A stretch of 64,000 bases of DNA from Eubacterium sp. CAG:274. Lineage in GTDB: Bacteria > Bacillota > Clostridia > Lachnospirales > CAG-274. Made by a program: the position numbers and the translations under genes. This document shows, in pieces, positions 51,438 to 60,437 of this stretch (positions are counted from its first letter, which is position 1; the number at the start of each line of letters is the position of its first letter). The DNA lies in assembly GCA_000432155.1 (NCBI GenBank), contig FR888485.1:54632-118631 (forward strand), given 5' to 3'. The notes below the pieces were generated by a model. The model saw only the letters and a list, made by a program, of their open reading frames with translations. It was not told where the DNA came from and searched no databases.

Positions 51438-52826
51438 ATGGAATTTATCAACAATTTTATTAATTGGTTGGATAAAGTTATATGGGACCCATTTATGGTA
51501 ATTTTATTATTGGGAACTCATATATTTCTCACTTTGAGAACAGGTATTATTCAGCGAAAAGTTTTTACTGGTATTAAGTTATCTGTTACCAAGGACCCAT
51601 CTAAAGATGGCGATGTTAGTCCTTTTCAGGCACTTACAACGGCTTTAGCATCTACTATTGGTACTGGTAACATTGTTGGTGTAGGTACAGCCATATTCAT
51701 TGGCGGTCCTGGTGCAGTATTTTGGTGCTGGATTACTGGTGTATTTGGTATTGCTACAAAGTACGCAGAATCTCTTATTTCTATTAAATATAGAGTAAAG
51801 AGTAGAGATGGTCGTATGCTTGGCGGTGCTATGTATGTTCTCGAGCGTGGACTTAATATGAAGTGGCTTGGTATGCTCTTTGCACTTTTTGCACTTCTTG
51901 CATCATTTGGTATTGGTAGTACTGTACAGGTTAATGCAATTTCAGAAATTGTAACATCAAATGTTACTTTCATTAAAATTCCACCAATAGCAATAGGTAT
52001 TGTGCTTTCTGTTATTACTGCTTTTGTTATTATTGGCGGTATTAAGAAAATTGCTGTAGTCTGTGAAAAACTTGTTCCAACTATGGCTGCTTGCTATGTT
52101 ATAGGCTGTTTTGTAATTTTAGGTATGAACTATGATTACATAATTCCAGGTATTAAAGCTATTTTTTACCTTGCTTTCACTCCTGGTGCTGTTGCTGGTG
52201 GTTTAGTAGGTCAGGGTGCTATTACTGCTGCTAGATATGGTATAGCGAGAGGTTTATTCTCAAATGAATCCGGTCTTGGTTCTGCTCCTCTTGTTGCAGC
52301 TGCTGCAAAGACTAAGAACCCTGTAAGACAGGCTTTAATTTCATCAACAGGTACTTTTTGGGATACAGTAGTTGTTTGTCTTATTACAGGTGTTACACTT
52401 GTAACAACAATTATGAAAAATCCAGATATTAATATGAGCAGTATTCAGAATGGTGGTCAGATGACTACAGCTGCCTTTTCACAGATACCTGTTCTCGGCT
52501 CAATTATATTAGTATTCGGTATTATTACTTTTGCTTACACAACTGTTTTAGGTTGGAGTTATTATGGTGAAAGATGTGCTGAATATTTATTTGGTAAGAG
52601 AGCTACAATCTTCTTTAAGATTATATTTGTATTTGTTATATTATTAGGTCCTGTTATTGAGCTTGATATTGTTTGGAGTCTTTCAGATATTTTCAATGCC
52701 CTTATGGCTATTCCAAATATTATTGCTCTTGTGTTTACTTCTGGTCTTATTGCTAAGGAAACTAAGAAATGGCTTAATAATCTTGAGGGTACAGACGATA
52801 CAGAAATACCTACATTAGATAAATAA
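51438..52826 (+). CDS. Sodium:alanine symporter (AGCS family)
   Basis: 462 aa, about ten to eleven membrane segments. Family blocks: ALTTALASTIGTGNIVGVGTAI (substrate site), GGPGAVFWCWITGVFGIATKYAE, and ARGLFSNESGLGSAPLVAAAA. Takes up alanine or glycine with Na+. AAGGAG precedes the ATG; the gene is monocistronic with strong terminator. Confidence 0.95.
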   Translation: MEFINNFINWLDKVIWDPFMVILLLGTHIFLTLRTGIIQRKVFTGIKLSVTKDPSKDGDVSPFQALTTALASTIGTGNIVGVGTAIFIGGPGAVFWCWITGVFGIATKYAESLISIKYRVKSRDGRMLGGAMYVLERGLNMKWLGMLFALFALLASFGIGSTVQVNAISEIVTSNVTFIKIPPIAIGIVLSVITAFVIIGGIKKIAVVCEKLVPTMAACYVIGCFVILGMNYDYIIPGIKAIFYLAFTPGAVAGGLVGQGAITAARYGIARGLFSNESGLGSAPLVAAAAKTKNPVRQALISSTGTFWDTVVVCLITGVTLVTTIMKNPDINMSSIQNGGQMTTAAFSQIPVLGSIILVFGIITFAYTTVLGWSYYGERCAEYLFGKRATIFFKIIFVFVILLGPVIELDIVWSLSDIFNALMAIPNIIALVFTSGLIAKETKKWLNNLEGTDDTEIPTLDK

Positions 52827-52842
52827 AATATTGAAGTATAAT

Positions 52843-52888
52843 AAAAACTGCTTTATACAGACTTGATGTTTGTATAAAGCAGTTTTTT
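52843..52888 (+). terminator. Terminator of the symporter gene
   Basis: About 17-bp stem AAAACTGCTTTATACA/TGTATAAAGCAGTTTT with TTTT tail. Confidence 0.95.
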
Positions 52889-52957
52889 ATTTCTTTAGTC
52901 TTTTTATTAAAGTAATAATTATATCTATGTCTTCACTATTGAGATTTTTAATTAGAC

Positions 52958-53194
52958 CTAAAAGCTCTGTATTTTTTTAGGATTTATATTTTCAGTGTCA
53001 AAAAATTCTACAAGAGTAATATGGAGATATTCACAAATATAAAAGAAAGCTGTTATAGATGGCAAATTTCTACCACTTTCTATACTTGTTATATAATTTG
53101 GACTTTGACCTATTGAAAGGCTCATATCACGGGCAGAACTACCTTTTTCTGTGCGTAACTGTGCTAGTCTTTCGGCAAATGTTTTCTTATCCAT
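52958..53194 (-). CDS. XRE-family transcriptional regulator
   Basis: 78 aa. Helix-turn-helix in RLAQLRTEKGSSARDMSLSIGQSPNYITSIESGRNLPS; short C-terminal tail. Probably a small DNA-binding regulator; target unknown. The ATG at 53194 comes 1 base after the tmcAL stop (TAATATG) and lacks a clear ribosome-binding site, so it depends on coupling to tmcAL. The ~70 bp below its stop are part of a T-rich region. Confidence 0.85.
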   Translation of the reverse strand: MDKKTFAERLAQLRTEKGSSARDMSLSIGQSPNYITSIESGRNLPSITAFFYICEYLHITLVEFFDTENINPKKIQSF

Positions 53195-53195
53195 A

Positions 53196-54362
53196 TTACA
53201 ATACAACTATAGGGTTAGTATATTCTTTGCCTTTTTCTCCATTAGTTATCATATAGTACAAATCTGTTGCCATAATTTCTTTATGGAGATAATCTTCGGC
53301 AGTTTTAGCATTTGTTATTACAGGAACAGATGATTTTTGAGAAAGTTCTGTTAATAAATGTTCCTTTTCTTTTCTAAAGCCTAGAACTCGTATATACTGA
53401 ACACCTTCGTTCATATTTTGGTCAGTTTTCTTTATATTTAAAATAATATGGAGAATAGCTCGCTGAAGCTTTGTATAGGTATATCTTTTTGTTTTAATTA
53501 TGTTTATGATTTCACTTATTGGCTTTTGCCCCATATTGTTAATAATTCTATTTTCTAAACCCTCTGTAATATCGGCGTATTGTGATATTTCTTCAGCTGA
53601 CTTTGTTCTGAGAATGTAGTGGAGGGCAGAGGAGTAATCGTCAATGACTGGTACAGATTTTAATTCTTTAACCAGTATTTCTCCGCAGCTTTCAGGTAGT
53701 GCTGAAAGGGCTTCTTCTATATTTTCATCGGAAAATGCTTTTCTTATAGCAGATGCTGAAGAAATACTGCCTGTCATTTCTTCTGAATTGTATTCTGAAA
53801 CTACTCTTTGTATAGTACAAGGCCAAACAGGGCTTTCTGTACGCTTTAAAGCTCTGGTATATTCAAGGGCTAATATATTGTTGGGATTATTTAAAAATGA
53901 AATATCTCTGTTTAGGTAGCTGCTTAATGCCAAAGCTCGTGCTACAGGATAAGATGCACCTTTTCCAAGTTCCATTTTTAAAAGAGTTTTAAATTCCTCA
54001 GGTTCTGTGTTCAAAACATCTGCAATGTCTGAAAAAGCAGTAATATCCCCAGATTCAGAACCAAAAGAAAGTGTATCAATAAAGTTACTTTTGTTTATAA
54101 TATCTATTGCACCAAAGGCAAAAACATCAGCTGAACCAGTAGCATATTCCAAAGGAAGTTCAAGAACCATATCTACACCGTTTAAAAGTGCCATTTTAGT
54201 TCTTAAAACTTTATCCAAAATAGCGGGTTCGCCTCTTTGAGTAAAATTGCCACTCATTATGGCTATAATATTACTATCTCCAGTTTTTTCTTTTGTTTTG
54301 TTAATATGGTATAAATGTCCTTTATGGAAAGGATTGTATTCTGCAATTATAGCCGTATTCAT
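53196..54362 (-). CDS. tmcAL: tRNA(Met) cytidine acetate ligase
   Basis: 388 aa, nucleotidyltransferase-like. N-terminal AIIAEYNPFHKGHLYHINKTKE contains the HxGH motif; MSGNFTQRGEPAI and VLELPLEYATGSADVFA are family blocks. It forms N4-acetylcytidine at the elongator tRNA-Met wobble base using acetate and ATP; it is fitting that pta-ackA (acetyl phosphate/acetate) lies next door, divergently. ATG at 54362, ten bases after GAGGAG; a TTG at 54368 is less likely. Confidence 0.93.
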   Translation of the reverse strand: MNTAIIAEYNPFHKGHLYHINKTKEKTGDSNIIAIMSGNFTQRGEPAILDKVLRTKMALLNGVDMVLELPLEYATGSADVFAFGAIDIINKSNFIDTLSFGSESGDITAFSDIADVLNTEPEEFKTLLKMELGKGASYPVARALALSSYLNRDISFLNNPNNILALEYTRALKRTESPVWPCTIQRVVSEYNSEEMTGSISSASAIRKAFSDENIEEALSALPESCGEILVKELKSVPVIDDYSSALHYILRTKSAEEISQYADITEGLENRIINNMGQKPISEIINIIKTKRYTYTKLQRAILHIILNIKKTDQNMNEGVQYIRVLGFRKEKEHLLTELSQKSSVPVITNAKTAEDYLHKEIMATDLYYMITNGEKGKEYTNPIVVL

Positions 54363-54488
54363 AGCCAAACAACTCCTCTTAAAATAACCCCATATGGGAA
54401 AAACGCATAACTATTTTTTAAATCCCATTATATTTTCTACAATTATAACAAAACTATAAAAAAATTACAATTTTTTTTGAAAAACATA

Positions 54489-54523
54489 TTGTGAAATTTT
54501 GTTAATAGGGGTATAATTAACAA
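54489..54523 (+). promoter_or_regulatory. Promoter of pta with overlapping inverted repeat
   Basis: TTGTGA (54489-54494), 17-bp spacer, TATAAT (54512-54517). Half-sites TTGTTAAT and ATTAACAA (54499-54506, 54516-54523) flank and overlap the -10; each half matches a Rex half-site but the spacing is 9 nt rather than 4. A GGAGTAGGCTACTCC palindrome (54530-54544) lies in the 5' UTR. Confidence 0.6.
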
Positions 54524-54573
54524 TATGTAGGAGTAGGCTACTCCGAGTTTTCAATTCTGAAAGGAGAAAAAAT

Positions 54574-55569
54574 ATGAGTATTTTAGATAGCTTAAAGGCT
54601 AAGGCAAAGGCTGACAAGAAGACTATTGTTTTACCTGAGTCTATGGATAAGAGAACATTTGAAGCCGCTGAAAAGATTTTAAAGGAAGGTCTTGCAAATC
54701 TTATTATCATCGGTACACCTGAAGAAATTGCTGAAAATAGCAAGGGTTTTGACATTTCTGGTGCAACTATTGTTGACCCATTTAATGACCCTAACAAGCA
54801 GAAGTATATTGACAAGTTCGTTGAATTAAGAGCTAAGAAGGGCGTAACTGCTGAATCTGCTCAGAAGATGATGGAAGAAGATTATATGTACTATGCTTGC
54901 CTTATGTGTAAGTGTGGCGATGCTGACGGTGCTGTTTCTGGTGCTTGCCATTCAACTGGTAACACTATTCGTCCAGCTTTACAGTTATTAAAGACTAAGC
55001 CTGGTATCAGCTCTGTTTCTGGTTTCTTCTTAATGGAAGTACCTGATTGTGAATTTGGTGATGACGGCGTATTCGTATTTGCTGATTGTGCTGTAAACCC
55101 TACTCTTGATTCTGAAAAGCTTGCTGAAATTGCTGGTCTTTCTGCTGAATCTTTTGAAGCATTTACTGGTGGTACAGCTAAGGTTGCTATGCTTTCATTC
55201 TCATCTATGGGTAGTGCAAAGTCTGACGATGTAACTAAGGTTGCTGACGCTGTTAAGATTGCACAGGAAAAGTATCCTGAAGTTGCTATTGACGGTGAAT
55301 TACAGCTTGATGCTGCTATCGTTCCTAGTGTTGCAGCTGCTAAGGCTCCAAACAGCAAGGTTGCTGGTCATGCTAACACATTAGTATTCCCTAGTCTTGA
55401 AGCTGGTAACATTGGTTACAAGTTAGTTCAGAGATTAGCTAAGGCAAATGCTTATGGTCCAGTTTTACAGGGTCTTTCAATGCCTGTTAATGACCTTTCA
55501 AGAGGTTGTTTCGCTGACGATATCGTAGGTGTTGTTGTTATGACAGCAGTACAGGCTCAGTTAGCTTAA
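54574..55569 (+). CDS. pta: Phosphate acetyltransferase
   Basis: 331 aa, short (single-domain) type. Interconverts acetyl-CoA and acetyl phosphate. IVLPESMDKRTFEAAEKI N-terminus, GAVSGACHSTGNTIRPALQL and PVNDLSRGCFADDIVGVV are family blocks. Codon use is biased toward the optimal set, suggesting high expression. ackA follows after 102 bp. Confidence 0.97.
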   Translation: MSILDSLKAKAKADKKTIVLPESMDKRTFEAAEKILKEGLANLIIIGTPEEIAENSKGFDISGATIVDPFNDPNKQKYIDKFVELRAKKGVTAESAQKMMEEDYMYYACLMCKCGDADGAVSGACHSTGNTIRPALQLLKTKPGISSVSGFFLMEVPDCEFGDDGVFVFADCAVNPTLDSEKLAEIAGLSAESFEAFTGGTAKVAMLSFSSMGSAKSDDVTKVADAVKIAQEKYPEVAIDGELQLDAAIVPSVAAAKAPNSKVAGHANTLVFPSLEAGNIGYKLVQRLAKANAYGPVLQGLSMPVNDLSRGCFADDIVGVVVMTAVQAQLA

Positions 55570-55671
55570 TTTAGTATTTGTATTAAAAACGGTGATACTT
55601 GATTTTGTTTTACATAAACATTTCCACACCGTATAAATATATTTTATAATTTTCTATAAAGGAGAAAAACA

Positions 55672-56868
55672 ATGAAAATTCTTGTTATTAACTGTGGTAG
55701 CTCATCTTTAAAGTACCAGTTATACAATATGGATAATAATGATGTTCTTGCAAAGGGTCTTGTTGAAAGAATTGGTATTGACGGTTCTAATCTTCAGCAT
55801 AAGCCAGCAGGCAAGGCAAAGGATAAGTATGTTTTCGAACAGCCACTTAAAAACCATAGCGAAGCTATTAAGTTAGTTATGGATAAGCTTGTTGACCCAG
55901 AATGTGGTGTAATCGCTGACCTTAGCGAAATCAATGGTGTTGGTCATAGAGTACTTCATGGTAGCAAGTTCTTCACAGAATCTTGTATTGTTACTGAAGA
56001 AGTTAAGAAGGTTGTTGCTGAATGTGCTGACCTTGGTCCTCTCCACAACCCAGCTAACCTTATGGGTATCGAAGCTTGTGAAGAATTAATGCCAGGTGTT
56101 AAGAATGTAGCTGTTTTCGATACAGCTTTCCACCAGACTATGCCTCCAAAGGCTTATATGTACCCACTTCCATACGAATATTATGAAAAGTACAATGTAA
56201 GAAGATATGGTTTCCACGGTACAAGCCACAGATATGTTTCTAAGAGAGCTATCGAAATGTTAGGCAACCCAGAACACAGCAGAGTAATCACTTGCCACTT
56301 AGGTAATGGTTCTTCTATTGCTGCTGTTAAGGACGGCAAGTGTATTGATACTTCTATGGGTCTTACTCCACTTGCAGGTTTCGAAATGGGTACTAGATGT
56401 GGTGACATCGACCCAGCTATCGTTCCTTACCTTATGAAGAAGGAAAACCTTACTCCAGATGAAATTGATACTATTATGAACAAGAAGTCTGGTCTTTTAG
56501 GTATTACTGGTATTTCAAGTGACTTCAGAGATGCTGAAGCTGCTATGAACGAAGGTAACGAAAGAGCAAAACTTGGTCTTGATATGTTCAGATACCAGAT
56601 TGCTAAGTACATTGGTTCTTATGTTATCGCTCTTGGTGGTTGTGATGCTATCGTATTCACAGCTGGTATTGGCGAAAACAATGCAGGTCACAGAGCTGCT
56701 ATTTGTGAATATCTTGAATGTCTTGGTGTTAAGATTGACCCAGAAAAGAATAAGCTTAGAGGCGATGTAGACTTTACTGGCGAAGGTAGCACAATGAAGA
56801 CTTTCATCATTCCTACTGACGAAGAATTAATGATTGCTCAGGATACAATGGAATTACTTTCAAAGTAA
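55672..56868 (+). CDS. ackA: Acetate kinase
   Basis: 398 aa. Makes ATP and acetate from acetyl phosphate, completing acetogenic substrate-level phosphorylation. MKILVINCGSSSLKYQLY, VAVFDTAFHQTMPP, GFHGTSHRYVSKRA and DCDAIVFTAGIGEN-type GGCDAIVFTAGIGENN are hallmarks. Highly biased codons, like pta. Confidence 0.98.
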   Translation: MKILVINCGSSSLKYQLYNMDNNDVLAKGLVERIGIDGSNLQHKPAGKAKDKYVFEQPLKNHSEAIKLVMDKLVDPECGVIADLSEINGVGHRVLHGSKFFTESCIVTEEVKKVVAECADLGPLHNPANLMGIEACEELMPGVKNVAVFDTAFHQTMPPKAYMYPLPYEYYEKYNVRRYGFHGTSHRYVSKRAIEMLGNPEHSRVITCHLGNGSSIAAVKDGKCIDTSMGLTPLAGFEMGTRCGDIDPAIVPYLMKKENLTPDEIDTIMNKKSGLLGITGISSDFRDAEAAMNEGNERAKLGLDMFRYQIAKYIGSYVIALGGCDAIVFTAGIGENNAGHRAAICEYLECLGVKIDPEKNKLRGDVDFTGEGSTMKTFIIPTDEELMIAQDTMELLSK

Positions 56869-56876
56869 AAAATTAC

Positions 56877-56905
56877 TTGACAAATTTTATAAAAAGCTGT
56901 ATAAT
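56877..56905 (+). promoter_or_regulatory. Promoter of yceD-rpmF
   Basis: TTGACA (56877-56882), 17-bp spacer, TATAAT (56900-56905), a consensus housekeeping promoter. The leader folds: GTGTGT/ACACAC (56916-56921, 56951-56956) around AAGGA/TCCTT. Confidence 0.88.
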
Positions 56906-56983
56906 ATCGTTTGATGTGTGTTAAGGAGTTTTCCTTGACATATCGGATAGACACACTATTCTGACGGAACAGAGGTGTTTGTT

Positions 56984-57475
56984 ATGCTTATTAATGTTAA
57001 AAATCTTGCACTAGAGCCTATGGACTTTGCTTTTGAGGAAGAAATTACCATTCCTAGAAGTGGTGGAGATGTTCCTTGTAAGGTAAAAGTTACTGGTACT
57101 GTGCAGCGTGTTGACAGAAACTGCGTTGTGGAAGGCGAGATTGCTGCCGTTTTAAGCTTGAATTGTGACAAATGTCTTAGTGCTTTTGAAGCCCAGCTTG
57201 ATTTGAATATGAACGAGGTCTTCTCCGAGGATGTCGATTCTGAAAAAGAGTTTTGGGAACTTTCAGATAAGACTGTCGATTTAAAGCCGGCTGTTATTGC
57301 TGACATTATGCTTAATATGCCAATGAAAGCAGAGTGTTCCGACCATTGCAAGGGCTTGTGTCCTAAATGTGGGCATAATCTCAACGAAGGCGATTGTGGC
57401 TGTGACAGAGGTTATATAAATCCACAATTTGAAAAGTTGTTAACTCTTTTTAAAGATGATGATGAGGAGGTGTAA
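56984..57475 (+). CDS. yceD: YceD-family (DUF177) protein
   Basis: 163 aa. Linked to 23S rRNA accumulation in other bacteria and nearly always upstream of rpmF, as here (3 bp). Cys pair in LSLNCDKCLSAFE and C-terminal CKGLCPKCGHNLNEGDCGC are typical of the family. ATG at 56984 follows AGAGGTG; an upstream GTG at 56975 overlaps it. Confidence 0.93.
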   Translation: MLINVKNLALEPMDFAFEEEITIPRSGGDVPCKVKVTGTVQRVDRNCVVEGEIAAVLSLNCDKCLSAFEAQLDLNMNEVFSEDVDSEKEFWELSDKTVDLKPAVIADIMLNMPMKAECSDHCKGLCPKCGHNLNEGDCGCDRGYINPQFEKLLTLFKDDDEEV

Positions 57476-57478
57476 AAG

Positions 57479-57661
57479 ATGTCAATTTGTCCTAAGGGAA
57501 AAATGTCTAAGTCTAAGAGAGACAAGAGAAAGGCTCAGAGTTGGAAGATTTCTACTCCAACATTAGTTGCTTGCAGCAAGTGCGGTGAGTTGATGATGCC
57601 TCATAGAGTTTGTAAGTCTTGTGGTTCTTACGACAAGAAAACTGTTGTTACAGTTGACTAA
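57479..57661 (+). CDS. rpmF: 50S ribosomal protein L32, zinc-binding
   Basis: 60 aa. KMSKSKRDKRKAQSWK start and a four-Cys zinc ribbon (ACSKCGELMMPHRVCKSCGSY), i.e. the C+ form of L32. plsX, which often follows, is not present; a terminator does. Confidence 0.95.
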   Translation: MSICPKGKMSKSKRDKRKAQSWKISTPTLVACSKCGELMMPHRVCKSCGSYDKKTVVTVD

Positions 57662-57682
57662 TTATGACTATATGAATATAGA

Positions 57683-57716
57683 AAAGGTGCATTTCTTTGA
57701 AGTGCATCTTTTTTTG
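57683..57716 (+). terminator. Terminator of yceD-rpmF
   Basis: Imperfect stem AGGTGCATTTC/GAAGTGCATCT with loop TTT and a run of seven T. Confidence 0.85.
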
Positions 57717-57917
57717 TTGTCTATAAATATAATTGGGAAAATATGGGAAATATAGGTTGGTTATTATATGGCTAAAATTGTGTATACTATTGTCGAAAAA
57801 GGTATTAACTTTTGGATTGACCTAGGGTCTTGTAGGGTTTAAACTAATATTGATAGATTATCATATCATTAAATTTGTATAATTTTTGTAAAATTTTTTA
57901 AAAAGACAGAAATTATA

Positions 57918-57946
57918 TTGACTGACAAAAAATGGTATGATATAAT
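57918..57946 (+). promoter_or_regulatory. Promoter of candidate small RNA
   Basis: TTGACT (57918-57923), 17-bp spacer, TATAAT (57941-57946). Confidence 0.7.
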
Positions 57947-57952
57947 ATCTAT

Positions 57953-58040
57953 CAGTTAAGGGTCTTGGGTTGATTAACTATAATATACTGCGTTCTGTAT
58001 TTTTTAAAAGCAAATGAGATGTCATTTGCTTTTATCTTTG
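57953..58040 (+). ncRNA. Candidate small RNA (~85 nt)
   Basis: Promoter at 57918-57946 and terminator stem AAAAGCAAATGA/TCATTTGCTTTT (58006-58017, 58022-58033) bound a short non-coding unit. It contains AGTTAA...TTAACT around GGGTCTTGGGTT. A related segment, GGGTCTTGTAGGGTTTAAAC, occurs 131 bp upstream (57829-57848), as if the region once held two copies. No frame with a ribosome-binding site is seen in 57717-58040. Confidence 0.5.
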
Positions 58041-58049
58041 CAAAAAAAT

Positions 58050-58078
58050 AGCTTTGGATTTTTTACAAAACCAAAGCT
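58050..58078 (-). terminator. Terminator of the GH13 gene
   Basis: AGCTTTGG/CCAAAGCT (58050-58057, 58071-58078). T runs flank it on both strands; it serves the minus-strand gene ending at 58097. Confidence 0.85.
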
Positions 58079-58096
58079 GTTTTTTTATTTAACGAA

Positions 58097-60187
58097 TTAT
58101 ATTTTCTTTGCTATAACACAACTGCTAAAAGGTGGAAGTGAAACTTTTATACATCCGTTTTTAACAATGTAAACTGTGTTATTTTGGATAAAATTTGTCA
58201 TATTACTTATTACAAGGCTAATCATAGTATCGCCGTTTTTTGCCCCTAAACGCCATACTGGAACAGATATATCTGTTGCTTTATACTGATTGTTTAATAT
58301 TACTGTTCCATAGTCATTTTTATTCCATCTTCCGTAGCATATAAGACCATATCCCATATAAAGATAGTCTAAAGAACCGCTTTTGAAAATTTTACGAGAA
58401 TGTCTTATATTAATAAGGCATTTGTGGTAGGAAAGAATATCTTCATTCATATCGTCCCAACGAAATGGACGCCTATTGTCTGGGTCTGTCCAGCCAGTCA
58501 TACCAATTTCATCGCCATAGTATATTGTTGGAGCACCAGGCCAAGTCATTTGGAAAGTAATAGCTTCTTTCATTATTCCTAAGTTTATGCCTGTATCTGC
58601 CTCAAATGTGCCAGAAGTATGAAGTCTGCCAGTTTTTCTATTTGTTCGTGTTAAAAATCTTGAATGGTCGTGGTTTGAAAGCTGATTCATAGCGACATTA
58701 AGACTTTCATTACTGAAACGAGATGTATAATATCTCATAGATGCCTCAAAATCTCCAGCATTGTTGTATTTGTGTATATCTGCCTTTTCGCTATGCTTTT
58801 CCATACCTGTTAAGAACCATGTAATAGGCTCCATAAAGGCGTCATAGTTCATTACAGTATCCCATTGGTTGCCCATAAGCCAATCCTTAGGGTCACCATA
58901 GTGTTCAGCAATAATAACAGCATTAGGATTAGCATTTTTAACTACTTTTCTAAAATCTCTCCAGAATTTCATATTAAATTCCTTACTAAGACCTAAATCA
59001 GCAGCAACATCAAGTCGCCAACCGTCAGCATTATAAGGTGGAGATACCCATTTACGAGCAATATTCATTATATATGTGTATAACTCGTCAGAATGTTCAT
59101 AATTGAGTTTTGGGTGATTTGGGTGGTCCCACCAACTGGAATAATGTTCGTTATTAGGCCATTGTCCGCCAGTCCAGTTGAAAAAATTGTGATAAGGGCT
59201 ATTTTCAGAGGCATAAGCACCTACTGGATAGCCGTTTTTTTCATAAAAACCCTCTCTGTCAAGCCATTTATTAAAAGCTCCACAATGATTAAATACACCG
59301 TCAAGTATAACCTTTATACCTTTACTATGAGCAATACCAATTAACTTTGCTAAAAGCTGGTCACTTGCCTCTAAATTTTTAGGGTCGGTAGTTCTTGCCA
59401 TATACAAAGTGGCATTTTTGTTGTCTTTGTCCTCGTTAGAAAGAGGATTGCCTGTTTTTGTAACAATAACACCGTAGTGAGGGTCAACATGTTCATAATC
59501 CTGTATGTCATATTTGTGATTACTAGGAGAAACAAATATAGGATTAAAATATATTGCGTCAATGCCTAAATCTGAAAGATAGTCCATTTTATCAATAACA
59601 CCCTGTAAATCTCCGCCGTAGAAGTTACAGACATCCATATTTTCTAAAGGAGTGTCCCAGTCTTCAATGTGTTTAGATTTTAAACCTAAATATTCATATT
59701 CATTTGTAACTACATCGTTTGACTTATCTCCGTTGTAAAATCGGTCAACATATATTTGATACATTACAGCACCTTTTGCCCAACTAGGTGTGCTAAAATC
59801 AGGTAAAATAGTGAAATTATATTCGCTGTTTATATCTTTTACAACGCCGGCTTTGTTATAAAAATAGGTGCGACTGTCACATATTATCTGAAAATAGTAG
59901 TTCATAGGTTCACTATCACATATGAAAGTACCTTCGTAATAATCAAAAAAATCTGTTGAATGATTTTTCTGCATTTTTACATAACAACAGCCATAGCATA
60001 TATATGCACTATCAATATTATCTTTGCCAACTCTTAGAGTTATAGTAAAATTTTTTCCTGATACAGGAACAGATGGATAACGATAATTTTCTGTTTCATC
60101 AGAGAATATGGCATCATAATTAAGATATTTAAAGTCAACCTGAGAAAGTCGTAATATATTTTCGATATAATTTGTCCTATCAGCCAT
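58097..60187 (-). CDS. GH13-family alpha-glycosidase (neopullulanase/cyclomaltodextrinase type)
   Basis: 696 aa, cytoplasmic (no signal peptide). N-terminal beta domain like CBM34 (about 1-130), then the GH13 barrel. Conserved regions: DGVFNHCG (I), GWRLDVAAD (II, nucleophile Asp), VIIAEHYGD (III, acid/base Glu), NHDHSR (IV). It hydrolyses alpha-1,4 (and perhaps 1,6) glucans or cyclodextrins. ATG at 60187 follows AAGGAGG by five bases; the upstream ATG at 60211 overlaps that site. Confidence 0.92.
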   Translation of the reverse strand: MADRTNYIENILRLSQVDFKYLNYDAIFSDETENYRYPSVPVSGKNFTITLRVGKDNIDSAYICYGCCYVKMQKNHSTDFFDYYEGTFICDSEPMNYYFQIICDSRTYFYNKAGVVKDINSEYNFTILPDFSTPSWAKGAVMYQIYVDRFYNGDKSNDVVTNEYEYLGLKSKHIEDWDTPLENMDVCNFYGGDLQGVIDKMDYLSDLGIDAIYFNPIFVSPSNHKYDIQDYEHVDPHYGVIVTKTGNPLSNEDKDNKNATLYMARTTDPKNLEASDQLLAKLIGIAHSKGIKVILDGVFNHCGAFNKWLDREGFYEKNGYPVGAYASENSPYHNFFNWTGGQWPNNEHYSSWWDHPNHPKLNYEHSDELYTYIMNIARKWVSPPYNADGWRLDVAADLGLSKEFNMKFWRDFRKVVKNANPNAVIIAEHYGDPKDWLMGNQWDTVMNYDAFMEPITWFLTGMEKHSEKADIHKYNNAGDFEASMRYYTSRFSNESLNVAMNQLSNHDHSRFLTRTNRKTGRLHTSGTFEADTGINLGIMKEAITFQMTWPGAPTIYYGDEIGMTGWTDPDNRRPFRWDDMNEDILSYHKCLINIRHSRKIFKSGSLDYLYMGYGLICYGRWNKNDYGTVILNNQYKATDISVPVWRLGAKNGDTMISLVISNMTNFIQNNTVYIVKNGCIKVSLPPFSSCVIAKKI

Positions 60188-60348
60188 AACTTCCTCCTTA
60201 AAAAATTCCATTTACATATTGCAAAATAAGGTTATAAATGGAAAAAACAATACTTCTAACTCTATATTAAAGTATATTTACCAAAAAAGCAAGTAATACA
60301 CAGAAAATAAATTATAGGCTTAATAAAATTAATATTTTTAAAAATTCC

Positions 60349-60396
60349 AAACTATATCTTGTGGTTTGATAATGTTTGTGATACAATATCTAGTGC
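60349..60396 (+). promoter_or_regulatory. nrdD promoter with tandem NrdR boxes
   Basis: Promoter: TTGTGG (60359-60364), 17-bp spacer, TACAAT (60382-60387). Two 16-bp boxes, AAACTATATCTTGTGG (60349-60364) and ATACAATATCTAGTGC (60381-60396), match the NrdR consensus (ACACWATATVTWGTGT) closely. Their starts are 32 bp apart, three helical turns, as in known NrdR sites. They overlap both promoter elements, implying repression by NrdR. Confidence 0.85.
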
Positions 60397-60437
60397 TGAA
60401 AATTTTGAAATTAAAAAAGTAAAGAGGGAAGTTAGAT

